Origin: Antitrichia curtipendula
Lineage: Eukaryota; Streptophyta; Bryopsida; Hypnales; Leucodontaceae
Assembly (NCBI GenBank): GCA_951230915.1
Contig: OX579636.1
Coordinates: 43,093,912 to 43,157,911 of the forward strand
Direction of reading: 5' to 3'
Length of the DNA: 64,000 nucleotides
The notes under the pieces were generated by a model. The model was not told the origin of the DNA. It searched no databases and worked only from the letters and a program-made list of their open reading frames with translations. Position numbers and translations under genes: made by a program. This document shows positions 34,980-46,530 of this stretch, in pieces. Each line of letters starts with the position of its first letter. Positions within the stretch are counted from its first letter, which is position 1.

Positions 34980-37620
34980 CTGGAAGTAACCGACATTGTT
35001 CGTAGAGTCCACCAAATGTGCTGCTTTCCCGAAAAAGGTGTGCACACCTGTGCCAATAACAACGGCCTCAATCTCTCCTTGTTTGCAAGTGGATCCTGAA
35101 AATACTCCGTCTCAAGATTTCTTCGTGACAGGAAGAGATTCTCCCGTCAAAGCTGACTACAGGAGGGAATGAAATAAGTTAATTAGAACCAACACAATTC
35201 ATGCACAAAACCCCACTTCCGTAGTCCCAAATCATCTGTTGCTAGAATGTTAAAATGACAGCAGCAGGAATACGAGGTACGGAACAAGATTGCATATCCA
35301 AACTGTTTAGTGATCTTATATACGTACAGGACTCCGTGCCCAATAGCCAAGAGACAATCGATATAACCAAAGGATCAATTGAAACGATCGATACCTGATC
35401 AATCTTCAACGGATCACCTGCGAGAAGACGAGCATCGGCAGGGACGATATCACCGAGCTTGATACAGATGATGTCTCCAAGAACCAAAATCTCGGCATCT
35501 CCTTCAGACCAAGCACCATCTCGTAATACCTGCAGAGTGATGATTCAAACATTTTTTAATCTTTAATGACAATAAAACTTGCAAATAACGGTAGATCATA
35601 CATGAGATGCAACCAGACCAGGCTAAACAGTACTTGAAATACAACTCAAAACTGGGTCGTGCAGCATAGGCTTTCAACACAAGGCTTGGGTGAGGCTTTT
35701 TCTGCATCGTCTCCACCATCTGCATCGTCTCCATCGTCTGCACCTCAACATGACGTGGGTCATGCTGAAAAACCTCGTTGATGGGAACGTGCTCCTGCGT
35801 TCATGAACCCCAAGTTAGTACTGTAACAAATGAGAACATGAGATAGCCATTTCACTCGCAAAAGTGATCGCTACAGTGATCACGACTTTTAATGGCAATT
35901 CGCTTTCAAACATAGGCAGACTTCCCGCACAGAGAATACAAAATGAGCTCTCTGACGCTCCGCCTAATACAACCATGCCACCTTGGAATCTATGGAGACA
36001 CAATTCTATTGGCTTGATTTGGTATGAACACATAATCAAACTTAAAGCTTGGTTGGAAAAAGAGAGTATTTCTGTCTGACGTTAAATAAGACTGAAACGT
36101 CCGGGTCCCACAGGCAAAGCACTACGCATTCATCGCTTAAATGGATAGAACAGAAGTGGAATATCGTTTGAGTTTGTTTTTTTCAAAACAATGAATGAGT
36201 TTTCATTCTATTACAGAGAATGGCAGGGCGGGGCAAACGACAGGACTAGTCTAAGTGAGGATGATGGGGCACAGAACATCGGCTTTAAGAAATCGATCAC
36301 CTACCACATAATTTTTCTTCTTCTTTGGAGTAAATGAAAAGAAGATTTCATTGCAAAAGGACAGTACAACAAAGCCCAAGACAGTAGTATTTTACCCCAC
36401 AGGCCAAGCAGACTCAAGACCAGACAGACCGCAGATTGGAAGCAACAACTTCAAAACTCAGGCGAAAGATATTTTCACCTAACTGAAAAGATTACCACAT
36501 AATTTCATACTACCAACTCTTTACGAGCTTTCTACTCACCGTTTTAAGAGGCAACACTTTAAATTACATTTCAAGTATCTACGAAAACTTACTGATACTG
36601 GCATATTTGTCCTGGGTAAAGCAAAAGCCACCTCATACCAGCAAATCGATATCATGAGCAGGAGGAACAATTACTAAAAGATTAAATTAACATTGATCTC
36701 CTGTCTCAGCCTTGTTACTGTTTCCATTGAACCCTTTAAGATGAATTAGAAATTTATTTCAGTGTTGTGTGGAACAACCATGAGAACGCAACAGTCAGAG
36801 CATTAGTAGTAGGTTGCATAAAAAGAGAATATTCTCAGAAAGAACCAATACCAGAGGATTTACAAAATTAGATATCGTAATTTTAAAAGTAAAAAGTAAA
36901 AACAAAAGTTTCGGATGGTGAGGTGAATCACAAACAGGCGGATCATTGATTAGAATGACGCACGGCACGTACAAGAGTTGTACCTGACACGCACTATTCA
37001 CGCGTCCCATGGTCATTAAACTCCGCTCACTTGAGCGATCCACGATAATCAGTTGCTTAACACTTAAAACAATATATTTGCAACAAAAATGCGACTACTT
37101 ACAACCTGCCATGTATATCTGAAATTCGTCACAACATGAAATCTCTAAAGAAGCGGAAAGCTCTCTGATAAACCAGTGAACTCTCTAATGAAGATTATCG
37201 AAAGAATCGACAGCCAAATGTACGTGCTACGCGTACTCTCAAGGTGTGCTAATAAGTCAAGTGCCTCTGAGCGACTCCAGGCGAACCAAAAGTAAGTAAG
37301 AAAACACTCTGATTCCCGGAAACAAAAAGTAATTGATGAAGAGCAAACCAAGTCCCTCATCGCGTGCTCACATTCCGAACGAATCACTCTAAGCATTTCG
37401 AAAACTACAGCAATGCAGGCGTGAAATAAAGACAAGAAAAAGCAACTCCAGCATTCCTACAGCACACATTACGTCCTCCCAAAGCTCACTCGCATACAAT
37501 AAAAGCTTCGATTGTCGTTTCAGCTCACCAGGTCAATGGTCTCGTTGTTGAGCGCCTCTAGCACGTCCATGTCTACGCCCGCTTTATCGAAGTCCCCGTC
37601 GCCGCCACCGATGCAGATCG
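34980..37620 (-). pseudogene. Captured N-terminal exons of a P-type plasma-membrane H+-ATPase
   Basis: Four exon pieces lie in the correct order on the minus strand. About 37620-37529 encodes DMDVLEALNNETIDL and ends at a GTGAGC donor. From 35794 down, after an AG acceptor, comes EHVPINEVFQ. 35529-35395 is an exactly open 45-codon exon ([19 protein letters not shown]) with both splice sites. 35156-34980 carries SALTGESLPVTK, including the TGES motif of the actuator domain, and then [17 protein letters not shown]. The last piece has a TGA where the family has Gly, and its donor is lost (CAG|AA). The family is about 950 residues; only part of the first 250 is present and the exon for the first two helices is missing. 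It is clearly non-functional as an ATPase and lies inside the pogo element. Confidence 0.85.
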
Positions 37621-37830
37621 ACGATGATTGGCTATCTCATCGTCTATCTCATCGTCTATCTCATCGTCTATCTAATCGTCTGCATCGTCTCCATCATGAC
37701 TTTTAATGGCAATTCACTTTCAAACATTGGCAGACTTCCCGCACAGAGAATACAAAATGAGCTCTGACACTCCGCCTAATACAGCCGTACCTCCTTCGAA
37801 TCTTTGGAGACACAATTCTATTGGCTTGAT
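35875..37830. repeat. About 130-bp direct duplication inside the pogo element
   Basis: The segment at about 35885-36015 recurs at about 37700-37830 with a few changes (GACTTTTAATGGCAATTC, GCAGACTTCCCGCACAGAGA, GACACAATTCTATTGGCTTG). Each copy stands just right of a TCGTCT-rich tract next to an H+-ATPase exon. This suggests one duplication that included both. Confidence 0.75.
37632..37695. repeat. 12-bp minisatellite
   Basis: CTATCTCATCGT repeats about four times, followed by decayed CTAATCGTCTGCATCGTCTC copies. It lies next to the first H+-ATPase exon fragment. Confidence 0.8.
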
Positions 37831-38328
37831 GCCTCTGAAATCTCATTCACGCCAAACTCCCTTCGCCAATCCTGTCCAATGATAAAATGACTAGCATTCA
37901 AATATCAGTATTCGCATGACATCGATTTCAAGGTTGTGACCATCCCAGGTCTCCAAAATTGATTTTTTAGCCTTCATGACTCAAAAAACTATCTTGACAT
38001 CATATGCCTGCATGCTTGATGCTTATTGAAATGAAATGTGTAAATAATAGTGTAAGATGGCGGTGACCAGCACATCTAAGTTTGAATGCCTACAAGAGTT
38101 TTGATCGCACACAGAAACGATTAGTGGGAGAAAAACGTTGGGTCTTCCACTGATCGTATCAGTTGGCAGATCGATTGGCCGTATCAATTCGCACTTGTAC
38201 ATCAATACCTTCAGAAAATATAAAAGAACAGTGGCATTGATATCGCAGCTGCTTGTCCACGTTGCTTCTGTCTTTCTGCATAAAGACAGCATTCGTTACA
38301 CGAAGTAAGGCGACGCCTGGCAACAACG

Positions 38329-39255
38329 GTGACAAAGCATACAAAAACACCGAAAAAGCATACCGAAATCGCCATTCTCAAAAACTATTTTGAACGCCTT
38401 ACTGTTTTGCGCCGACGAATTCACAGCCCAGAGAACATGAAACTGCCACAAGCCACACAAAACAACGAAGAAGCATACGAAAATCAAAATCGAAAGAGAA
38501 AAGAAGACTCTAATGTAAACCTACTTCAACAGCCTAAAATTATAAAATACACAGAAGCAAAGAGAAAGCGTGTGCAAGTGAAGGGATCGCAGCGCTTACC
38601 TACAGCAGCGACATGAAAGGCAACTGCAGTGGCAGGGATGGGGAGCCTTCCGTGAAACCCTTGCGACCACCACCAAGCAAGAGCGACACTAGCGAAATCC
38701 GAAGACGTACAGCAGGAAGCGGGCAATGGAGCCACCTCAGAAGCACCGGCATGAACAAGGGAACGATGCCGCCTTGCGATGTAAAAACACTCCGCCGGCG
38801 CGGCCAAAGGCAGGTGAAAGAAGCAGCGACTCCAAGCAGGTGGCTGCGAATGACGAAAATGGCCAACGATGCGTTGTCATGTACGGCACAAATTGGAAGC
38901 CAGAGAAGCTAAAATTCAATGCTCTGCACATTGCTTTGATGAAAACAGGGATTGCAGAAGCGGCGCGCCTTGGATTCCATCACAGCGACAGCAACGCGCC
39001 GGGGAGGAGAAATCAGCTGGCTGCAACGGCTATTTCTTAACTGCCTTTCTGACGTCAGAAATTTCGAACTACAGTATGAGCGATTTTAGGACTACTAGGG
39101 TGGGTATCCAAGAACCTCATCGGCCGCGAATTCATTACCTGACACATTGTTCTTCAATTCCCCTCACGCGATTCATGCAGCTCTGTACTTGTGCAGGGCT
39201 ACCTACCTATTTCTCCAGCATGCTCCATTTTGGACACTACTTGCACGCTTTTTGA
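38329..39255 (+). other. Right part of the pogo element, weak open frames
   Basis: Open frames of 95 to 128 codons overlap here. The frame 38726-39040 ends with MYGTNWKPEKLKFNALHIAL and has coding-like composition. No family is recognised. It may be part of another captured gene or an untranslated part of the transposon. Confidence 0.3.
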
Positions 39256-39882
39256 AACTTTCAAGAGGAATTTGAAACCACTTTCATCTTCTCTTGCACT
39301 GCTCTGCTTTATTTATAGCCGTTTGCCAATTCCTTACAGCTCCCCTCTATGACCACAAATAGCGCCCTAGGCACTGTTCACTTTGAAAATTTGTATCTAA
39401 TTCACTTTAACTCGGAAAATTACACTTTAAATTGCAATTCATTTCTTCTCCACTTTTCTCTCTACGAAAAAAAAATTTAATTCCCATGGCCAGCTGTCCC
39501 TCCTCCAGCTCTGTTTTTCTCCTTAGATGCTCCATTTCTGAGCCTCCTACCTTAAGTATAAAGAAGTAGAGAATGAATCAAAATACTAAATTATTAACCA
39601 TTTATTTATGGAACTGAAAAATGCCTATCCAATGGTTGACATGTTTTAATAAACAATCTAAACCTAATGTGTTTTGTTTTTTTCAAAAATATTAAAAATT
39701 GAGTAAAATGAAGGATTTCAAAGTTTATTTTAGAATAGAGATTTCATAACTACTTGTGAACTACATTCAACTAAACTCCTTATAACTTTCATCTCATTAA
39801 TCAACATAGAATGATTAAATTTTTTTATAGAAATCCAATAAACCAATTTCAAATTTTTATGTTACAAAAAAGTGATTTTTAA

Positions 39883-40463
39883 CCCCTAAAGCCTTGAGGT
39901 GTTTTTTTTGTCAAAAACCACTCAAAACTACCACTTATGCTGCATTCGCTTAAAGAAACCAATTTTTTTTATAAATTTTGGAATTTAACTATAGGATCTT
40001 GTACTTAACTTGTCTAAAATCATGTAATAAGAATTTCATCAAATTTGACCATATGGATTGGAAGATCTTAGCATTCAAAGTTGGACAAAAAGTTTTTTCT
40101 TAAGAAGATGCTTTAATTGCCCAAAAAACTAAGATTGTCCACAACTTTCTCATCCCGAGTCCAAATAGAATGAATCAAAGTTTCACGTATATATAAAAAC
40201 ATAATATTTTAGAAAAAGTGTTCAGAAAAAATTATTTTGACATTTTGTAATTTTTGGGGGGCTGCCCGTCCATCTCCATTTTTTGCTTATTGTGCCATAA
40301 CTTTTTCATCCAGCATTTGATTGAAACGAAAATTATATATCCACAAAACTCTCGCAAAACTAAACAACCTCAAAAATCTCAAAAAAAGTCACTTGAAATT
40401 GAGACAATAGGAACCTATCCAGACCCAAATTGTCCCCTGAGGAGACAAACAATCATTTAGGGG
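39883..40463 (+). mobile_element. CCCCTAAAG/TTAA element, copy D, nested in C
   Basis: About 581 bp. The left end is CCCCTAAAG after TTAA (39879-39882); the right end is TTTAGGGG before TTTAA. It is close to copy B. Copy C3 shows the same place without the insertion. Confidence 0.75.
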
Positions 40464-40954
40464 TTTAAAAAGTTTTTTTAGATGCATGAGTTGCCCACTA
40501 AGCAATGAAAACTACATATCATTCAATAATATTTTGTCCATGTACTCAAAAGTTATGAAAATTATTGGGCCTTGTAGCTACTCCTCGGAAAAATGTTGTG
40601 TTAAAATTTCAAAGGAAAAAAATAAAAATACCATTTGTAGTGAGCTGCCCAAAATTGTTATGTTGCCAAAAAACGAACTTTAGTCCTTTAGGGGTTAAGG
40701 CATCTCCATAGCTCGCACGCTTAATAGGGGTGCCAAGCCAGGTTTAGATTGTTGGTTTGAAGAACGTGGCCTCACCACTCCTCCTCTGCCCCACTGCAGA
40801 TGCGCCAAAGATATTATGTATGAGGTAGTTTTGTTGCTTGAAAATTAAGTACAAGAGATTTAACTTTCAATTCCTTGAGAACTACCTCACATAGCTTTAA
40901 GAGCATTTTCTTCAAATTTTGATTTAATGAGTAAAAAAAAAATATCTTTTTATA

Positions 40955-41520
40955 CATATGGAGTGGTAGGACGTAGAGCAATCCATGTGGGATATGTAAA
41001 TTAAAATTAGTAGGAGCTCAACCACTCATTGTTAAATAAAAAATAGGAATTGTGTTTGAAGTAAAATTTTAGACCCCATTTAGGCATAGTAGAATTACTT
41101 TTATCAAAAAAATTGAATCTAAAAAAAGTTTTAAAATAAAGATGAATTTTATCTTCAAAAACCTGTTTGAGATTTCAAGTCTTCAATCAGAAGTTATAGA
41201 CAAATTTGAGAGAGGGGTAGGTAGGGATTTTTTTTTACATTTTTAAACATCCTCTCTCAAATTTGTCCTTAGCTTTTGATTGAAAGATTGAAATCTCAAA
41301 CAGATTTTTGGAGATAAAATTTATCTCCATTTAACAGCTTTTATTAGTTCCAAGTTTTTTTATAAAAGTTATTCTACTATGCCTAAATGAAGTCTAAAAT
41401 TTTACATCAAACACAATTTTTAAGTTTTGAAAATGAGCGGTCAAGTTCTCATCTTCAAATTATCCCATACCCTTTGAGGATTCATCATGGACAATGGATT
41501 CCATTGTAAAGACTACCTCT
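40955..41520 (+). repeat. Foldback repeat, copy 3
   Basis: Same family as 590-1165 and 23070-23640. The left half (to about 41210) and right half (from about 41255) are complementary, for example GATGAATTTTATCTTCAAAA-type against GATAAAATTTATCTCCAT-type sequence. The right flank ATTATCCCATACCCTTTGAG is shared by all copies. Confidence 0.65.
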
Positions 41521-41855
41521 CCACCCTAGCTTTTCACGAAATGCCAATAAACTATTGCTTTCTTTGTCCCACTAAAACCCTCCAAAAACCTTCCCCATGA
41601 GGGATTAACTACATTTTAGTCTTTGTGCTAGTGATGCATACATTCAAGAACTAGTAACCCATCCCCTAGATCTATGCAAAATCTCTAGTTTAGGTGCCAC
41701 TGTTCAAGCACCCAAAATCTATTTGGAGAGTGTTATATTTGAGCATCATTCGTAAATGCTGCCAGCTTGTCATTCTTGGTGATTTAAAGGTTGGTGGCAA
41801 CAATGGAATTGTAGAAATACATGCTTCCAACCTAGATACCACAACACGGAAACAT

Positions 41856-42087
41856 CGCTACAAGAGAAAGGGGTGTTTTAAGTATAGTCCTAGAAATAAC
41901 ATTTTAAGTAATGACCTTTTTAGGAGATCTTCAGTAAGAATTTACAAGATATTTGTGTCTTTCTAGTAAAATTTTACTAGAAAGATACAAATATCTTGTA
42001 AATTCTTACTGAAGATCTCCTAAAAAGGTCATTACTTAAAATGTTATTTCTAGGACTATACTTAAAACACCCCTTTCTCTTGTAGTG
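41856..42087. mobile_element. Palindromic CACTA-end MITE, near perfect
   Basis: 232 bp, flanked by CAT on both sides (41853-41855, 42088-42090). The ends are CGCTACAAGAGAAAGGGG and CCCCTTTCTCTTGTAGTG. The arms meet without a spacer at TAAAATTTTA near 41972 and differ at only a few places, so it is almost a pure inverted repeat. It is the sister of 22094-22315; the outer 25 bp and ACTTAAAACACCCC-type blocks are shared. Confidence 0.85.
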
Positions 42088-42168
42088 CATGGTCCCCTTC
42101 ATGAACAAATATGCATAGTGCCCAGATGGTTACCAAATCCATTGTCAACACAATTGTTTGAGGAAATA

Positions 42169-43320
42169 AGGTAGGTGGCTCAAATAGCAACCCTCTTCTT
42201 CAAACAATCCTATAGGGAGCTCTGAAATGGAGACTAAATGGGTCTAAAATGGATTGCCAACTTCTTTTAGTGTACAATGTTGCATAATTAAGGGTTGTCA
42301 ATGGATGGAATAAGAGCTAGGGAGGGTCCATTTCAAAGCCACGGTGTGTCCACTTAATTTTTCTAAATAGGAATTGATTGCCCAATTGCCTTATTACAAG
42401 TGCTAAAAGAATGTGGGGTCCATTTAAGTTTAGTAAGGGTCGCATTTAGGAACCTTGTGTATTACTTTTTGAATGCCGTAGTGTTTGTTTTGGGTCAAGC
42501 CATATCTTTTTTTAGACTGCAAACTGGGGGGGGGGCACTTAGAGTGTCCATTATAAACCACGTGCGATCAAAACTTTGGACCCCCTATTTATTTTTTGAA
42601 TTTTAAATAAAACAAAATTAAAAATATATAAATAGATTTTTCTACTTTGAAAGTTTATATTTTGAATTATTGATATTTTTATTTGTTAATGATAATTAGT
42701 TACAAATTTTTGAAGTAAAAAGATACACTATAGAACTGAAAAAACTTTCACACCCCTATATTATATAAGAAAAAATTGTCTAAAAAATGAACAAAAAATT
42801 CCTAAAAATAACTCTCTATTGAAAGCTCATTTTGAGTTGAATATTGATTCAATGGTCATCTAAATGTGTTCTCTATAATTTTTTGAGTTGAAAAACATGC
42901 CATTTTAGTTCATTTCAAACCTCTTTTAGAAATCATTTCATATTTTATTTGAGTTTGAAATTTTGGCAATAGAAACCTATAGTCATTATTAAACAATGCT
43001 CAAAATTTTAGGCTGAAATTATAGTTTATTAGAAACCACTTGTTCACACGTGGTTTGTTGTAGTAGAACTAAGTGCACCCCCCGAGACTGCAAATGAGCT
43101 CATTTCACAAGGCCTATGATCACAAATAGGTGTCTATAGTAGAATTCTTTGGAAAATAATAAGTAATTCATAGATGCTCCAAAAAATATGAAACCACTTG
43201 TGTTAGATTTTGCATCAATTTTTCTTAGAATGAAAATTAAGAGAAAATATTTTTGGGCATTTTAAACCCATCAAAAAGGCCCAATAACCTTAAAAGTGTC
43301 GCTTTTTGAGCCACCTACCT
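42169..43320. mobile_element. 1.15-kb AGGTA-end element
   Basis: The ends AGGTAGGTGGCTCAAATAG and CTTTTTGAGCCACCTACCT are inverted copies, flanked by TA. The interior is AT-rich with no long frame. It includes GATCACAAATAGGTGTC, a phrase also found in the element at 19000-19899. Non-autonomous, larger subfamily. Confidence 0.8.
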
Positions 43321-44021
43321 TAACAAGTATAAAGTGCCTCATATAGTGGACAAGGCTCAACTTGCTAGGAGAAGAATGCTCCTTGATTGCTCGCCACTTA
43401 CTCCCACAAGGTCATTCACTATAGCCAACGCTTACTAAACGATCAAAATCAATAAACAGAGCTTTTTAGTGAGATACAAATTGTGCCTAATTTGGAGTTT
43501 TTTAGTGGGGTAGAGGGAGTACTTCATTATGCCAGCAAAGAATTTTCTAGATGGTTATTGAAATAATGACATTGATATTGATTTAATTCATTGAAAATTT
43601 AATTTCTTGTTGTGCCAAGATGCGGTATCATATTGCCCCTACTTGGAGTAGCCTGTTGCGCCTAATGGAGCTCATGTAGGGGGCCAACTAGAATCAATAC
43701 ATTACACAATGAGTTGAAATCAGTTGGTGCGCCGTGTGGAAGACTCAACATTTGGTTGTGTGTTCTTTAAATCTTGGCATGGTTGGCCTCTTTTTTTCCA
43801 TTGGCGTGTCTGCTGTGGGATAACATTTTAACCCGGGCATGTCCACTCCCCATGTCTTGGCCCTTGGGCCGTGGGGATGCTCTTACCCAATTTCATATTT
43901 CAGAAAGTTCTAAGCTTTAACTAATCACATCATGACAATCAAGTTTTACGTATTCTTATCAGAACCTTGTGATACCAATCATGAGGTGTACATTTCAAAG
44001 ATATGTAGGATTGGGAGAGTA

Positions 44022-44430
44022 AAGTAGTATGCTCTAAAAGCAACCATTTAAGGGCTAGTCCACCTTTTTCTTAGATTTCCATGGATAAAAGTATTTTTAG
44101 ATCATTTTTTAGAGAAAGAAAATTAGATGTGGAATCTAACACAATTTTTTACTTATTTTCCAAGCATTTTTGAATAACTTATAAATTTCCAAAAAATTTG
44201 GAGCATAGGCACTTATTTGTGCTCATAGGGCTCCCAAAATCAATCCACTTGCAACTTGTAAAAAGATGTGGGGAAATCAAAGACAATGATTAGCTTGTAG
44301 TAGAAAAACAATTTTTTCTTGATTCATTCAATTGCTAAAGTGGTCCATTTAAAGATTCCCTCATCTCCATTCTCCAACTAATAAATGGAGTGGCTTTGAA
44401 GGAGAGGGCTGCTTTTAGAGCATACTACCT
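44022..44430. mobile_element. AGGTA-end MITE variant
   Basis: 409 bp. The ends AAGTAGTATGCTCTAAAAGC and GCTTTTAGAGCATACTACCT are an inverted repeat of about 20 bp, flanked by TA (44020-44021 and 44431-44432). The middle carries reverse-oriented family sequence (TGTGCTCATAGGGCTC). No coding capacity. Confidence 0.8.
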
Positions 44431-45390
44431 TATAGAATGGGCTATGTATTGTATATAAGTTTAACTTTTTTTCGAAGGTGCCATGCCATTGATGGATATG
44501 TATTGTAGGTCTACGGTGCACTAGGATTCTAATATTGTAGGAATGGTACTAAATAAACAACTTACTAGCATTGAGGAGCAAGAACAACTTGTCGGCATTG
44601 AGGAGTAATTTATTCCAAAGTGGTGTTCCTTTGGGTATATAAAAAAAAAAGCACTTCATAACATTTAGTGTCCTTCATGCCCACTACCTTTCCTTCATGC
44701 ACTTTGATCATCACATTGAGACTCAACTTGTCAAAGTAGCTACTAATGAAGTATTGTTGGATGTGGAATATTTTATACCATCTATTGCAAAGCAAAAGCA
44801 ATGATAGTGCATGCTACTAAACGTTACGTTAGTTTTAATATCCAATCATATTTTCTTGGACCAATAAAGCAATTGCAAAACAAAAAATTCACTAACCAAG
44901 GGTTTTAAAGAGTGGTATAATTAACCTTGAAACAACAAAGACTATGACCAAAACAGTCAACCAAATATGATCCAAATTGTAGAGGAGTTTGTTAGTATTT
45001 TGTTTTTACAATTTTCCTCAAAGTCATTCACAATAAATTTTAAATATTTGGCATACTTGTTGGGTTAAGTGAGAACAAACCAAAAATCACTCTTTTGTGT
45101 CACTAGAAGGAGAGGTGTTGACATTAGAAATACAATATCATAAACCTCCTTCTACTTATAACAAACATAAATTCCACATTTAGGAATTGGGTTTTACATA
45201 ATTGGATTTTACACTATACTTTCATTATACAATCAAAGGAACAATGGAAATTGATGACAAGAACATCAAACCTTCTCCAAATAATATATTCCTTAACACT
45301 TTTACTGACATTGAAGAATTTTGTATACTTTCTCACAAACCAGAAACAATAAACCATATCAAAGAAGATTTAGAATGTCTAATTCAATCC

Positions 45391-45946
45391 CTAAAGAATC
45401 GAGGCCATTTTTTTTGTCAAGACTACCACTTCTGTTGCGTTCACCCTAGAAAACCAAAAAAATAAATATTTTTTGGAACCTAACTAAAGGATCTTGTACT
45501 TAACTTTTTTCAGATCATTTAGTAAAAAATTCATCAAATTTGACCTTACAGATTGGAAGATATTAGCATTCAAAGTTGGACAAAAAGTTTTTTTCAAGAA
45601 GATGCTTAGGTTGCTCAAAAAAAAATTGTCCATAACTTTCTTATCCCTAGTCCAAATAGAATGAATCATAGCTTCACATGTAGACAAAAACATAATATTT
45701 TAGGGGAAAAAATAATAATAATAATAATTTTGACTTTTGGGGGGTTGCCTGCCAACCTAGGATTTTGGCTTATTGTGCCACAACTTTTGCTCCCAGGCAT
45801 CGATTGAAATAAAAATTATATATTCATAAAGCTCTCATAGAATCGCAAGTCCTCAAAAGGTTTTAAAAACATTCACTACAAATTTGAGACAATAGGAACT
45901 GACCTAGATCCAAATTATCCCTTGAGGAGATAAACAATCCTTTAGA
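45391..45946 (+). mobile_element. CCCCTAAAG/TTAA element, decayed copy E
   Basis: The interior follows copies B and D (CCACTTCTGTTGCGTTCACC, AGGATCTTGTACTTAACTT, CATAACTTTCTTATCCC, GAGACAATAGGAAC). The ends are eroded: TCCCTAAAG on the left, TCCTTTAGAAG on the right, and neither TTAA is preserved. A short AAT microsatellite sits at 45711-45729. Confidence 0.65.
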
Positions 45947-46530
45947 AGTTTGTGGTTCACCTTTAAAGTGCTCCAACGTCCAATTTTGAGACAATAAACA
46001 TATTTATACTCTTGTTTCTTTCTAATTGCTTCTTGGATGAAAGTCATCCTAATTTGTGAAGGTATTTTACGAAGTTGTTGTTCTATCTAATGGTTGGATG
46101 TGGTGTTACAAAAGTACATATTATATTTTTATAGAGTTACAAATGTGGAAGCATGGCAAGTGGTTGACCAAATCCAAATTGTATTGATTGTAGTTCAAAA
46201 CCGGATTTGCAAAAACGAGGTCATAGATTTAATGAACACAAAAATTTCAAAAAATCATTGTATAAAGAAAACCTCATTTCAAATCCATTCCAACAAATTG
46301 CACTCAAAATATGATAATATTTTGCTTGTAATTGATTTTAGTAGGAATTTTGAAGTTTTCCTTTCAAAATTTATATAAAAATATTGGTGATAGCATTGGT
46401 GAATCTACCCATACCTATGGAATCTAAAACTCAAAATCTTCAGCTTTTAATTTGTATATGAGTTCCAAAACATTCTTCAAAATAGTACTTTATAATGATT
46501 TTTCTCAAATCGTGAATTCTGGAGAAAACT

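Larger units (their letters stand above)
28888..39552 (+). mobile_element. 10.7-kb pogo-type (Tc1/mariner) element with transposase and captured gene fragments
   Basis: The left end AGGTAGGAGGTCCTGAAAT and right end (reverse) AGGTAGGAGGCTCAGAAAT form an imperfect inverted repeat of about 24 bp. TA flanks both sides (28886-28887, 39553-39554). The paralogous site in copy C3 (18229-18230, minus) lacks the insertion and has one TA, which fixes both ends. The left 3.5 kb carries a CENP-B/pogo-like transposase frame (29531-32434). The next 7 kb carries fragments of at least two host genes on the minus strand: an H+-ATPase and a C2-domain protein. The final 220 bases before the right end resemble the 3' half of the short AGGTA MITEs. 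It is probably the source, or a close relative of the source, of enzyme for those MITEs. It was likely active fairly recently, as the transposase is damaged by only two stop codons. Confidence 0.85.
28506..40698 (+). mobile_element. CCCCTAAAG/TTAA element C, split by two insertions
   Basis: The parts are 28506-28887, 39553-39882 and 40464-40698. Put in order they follow copy C3 (17655-18612, minus) from end to end. C starts TTAACCCCTAAAGG and ends CCTTTAGGGGTTAA. The first interruption is the 10.7-kb pogo element; the second is the shorter relative D. This gives the relative ages: C first, then the two insertions. Confidence 0.8.

Noticed and set aside
34980..37620. A functional resident H+-ATPase gene
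   Set aside because: Most of the protein is missing, one exon has a stop and one donor is lost; the fragment lies within transposon ends supported by an empty site.
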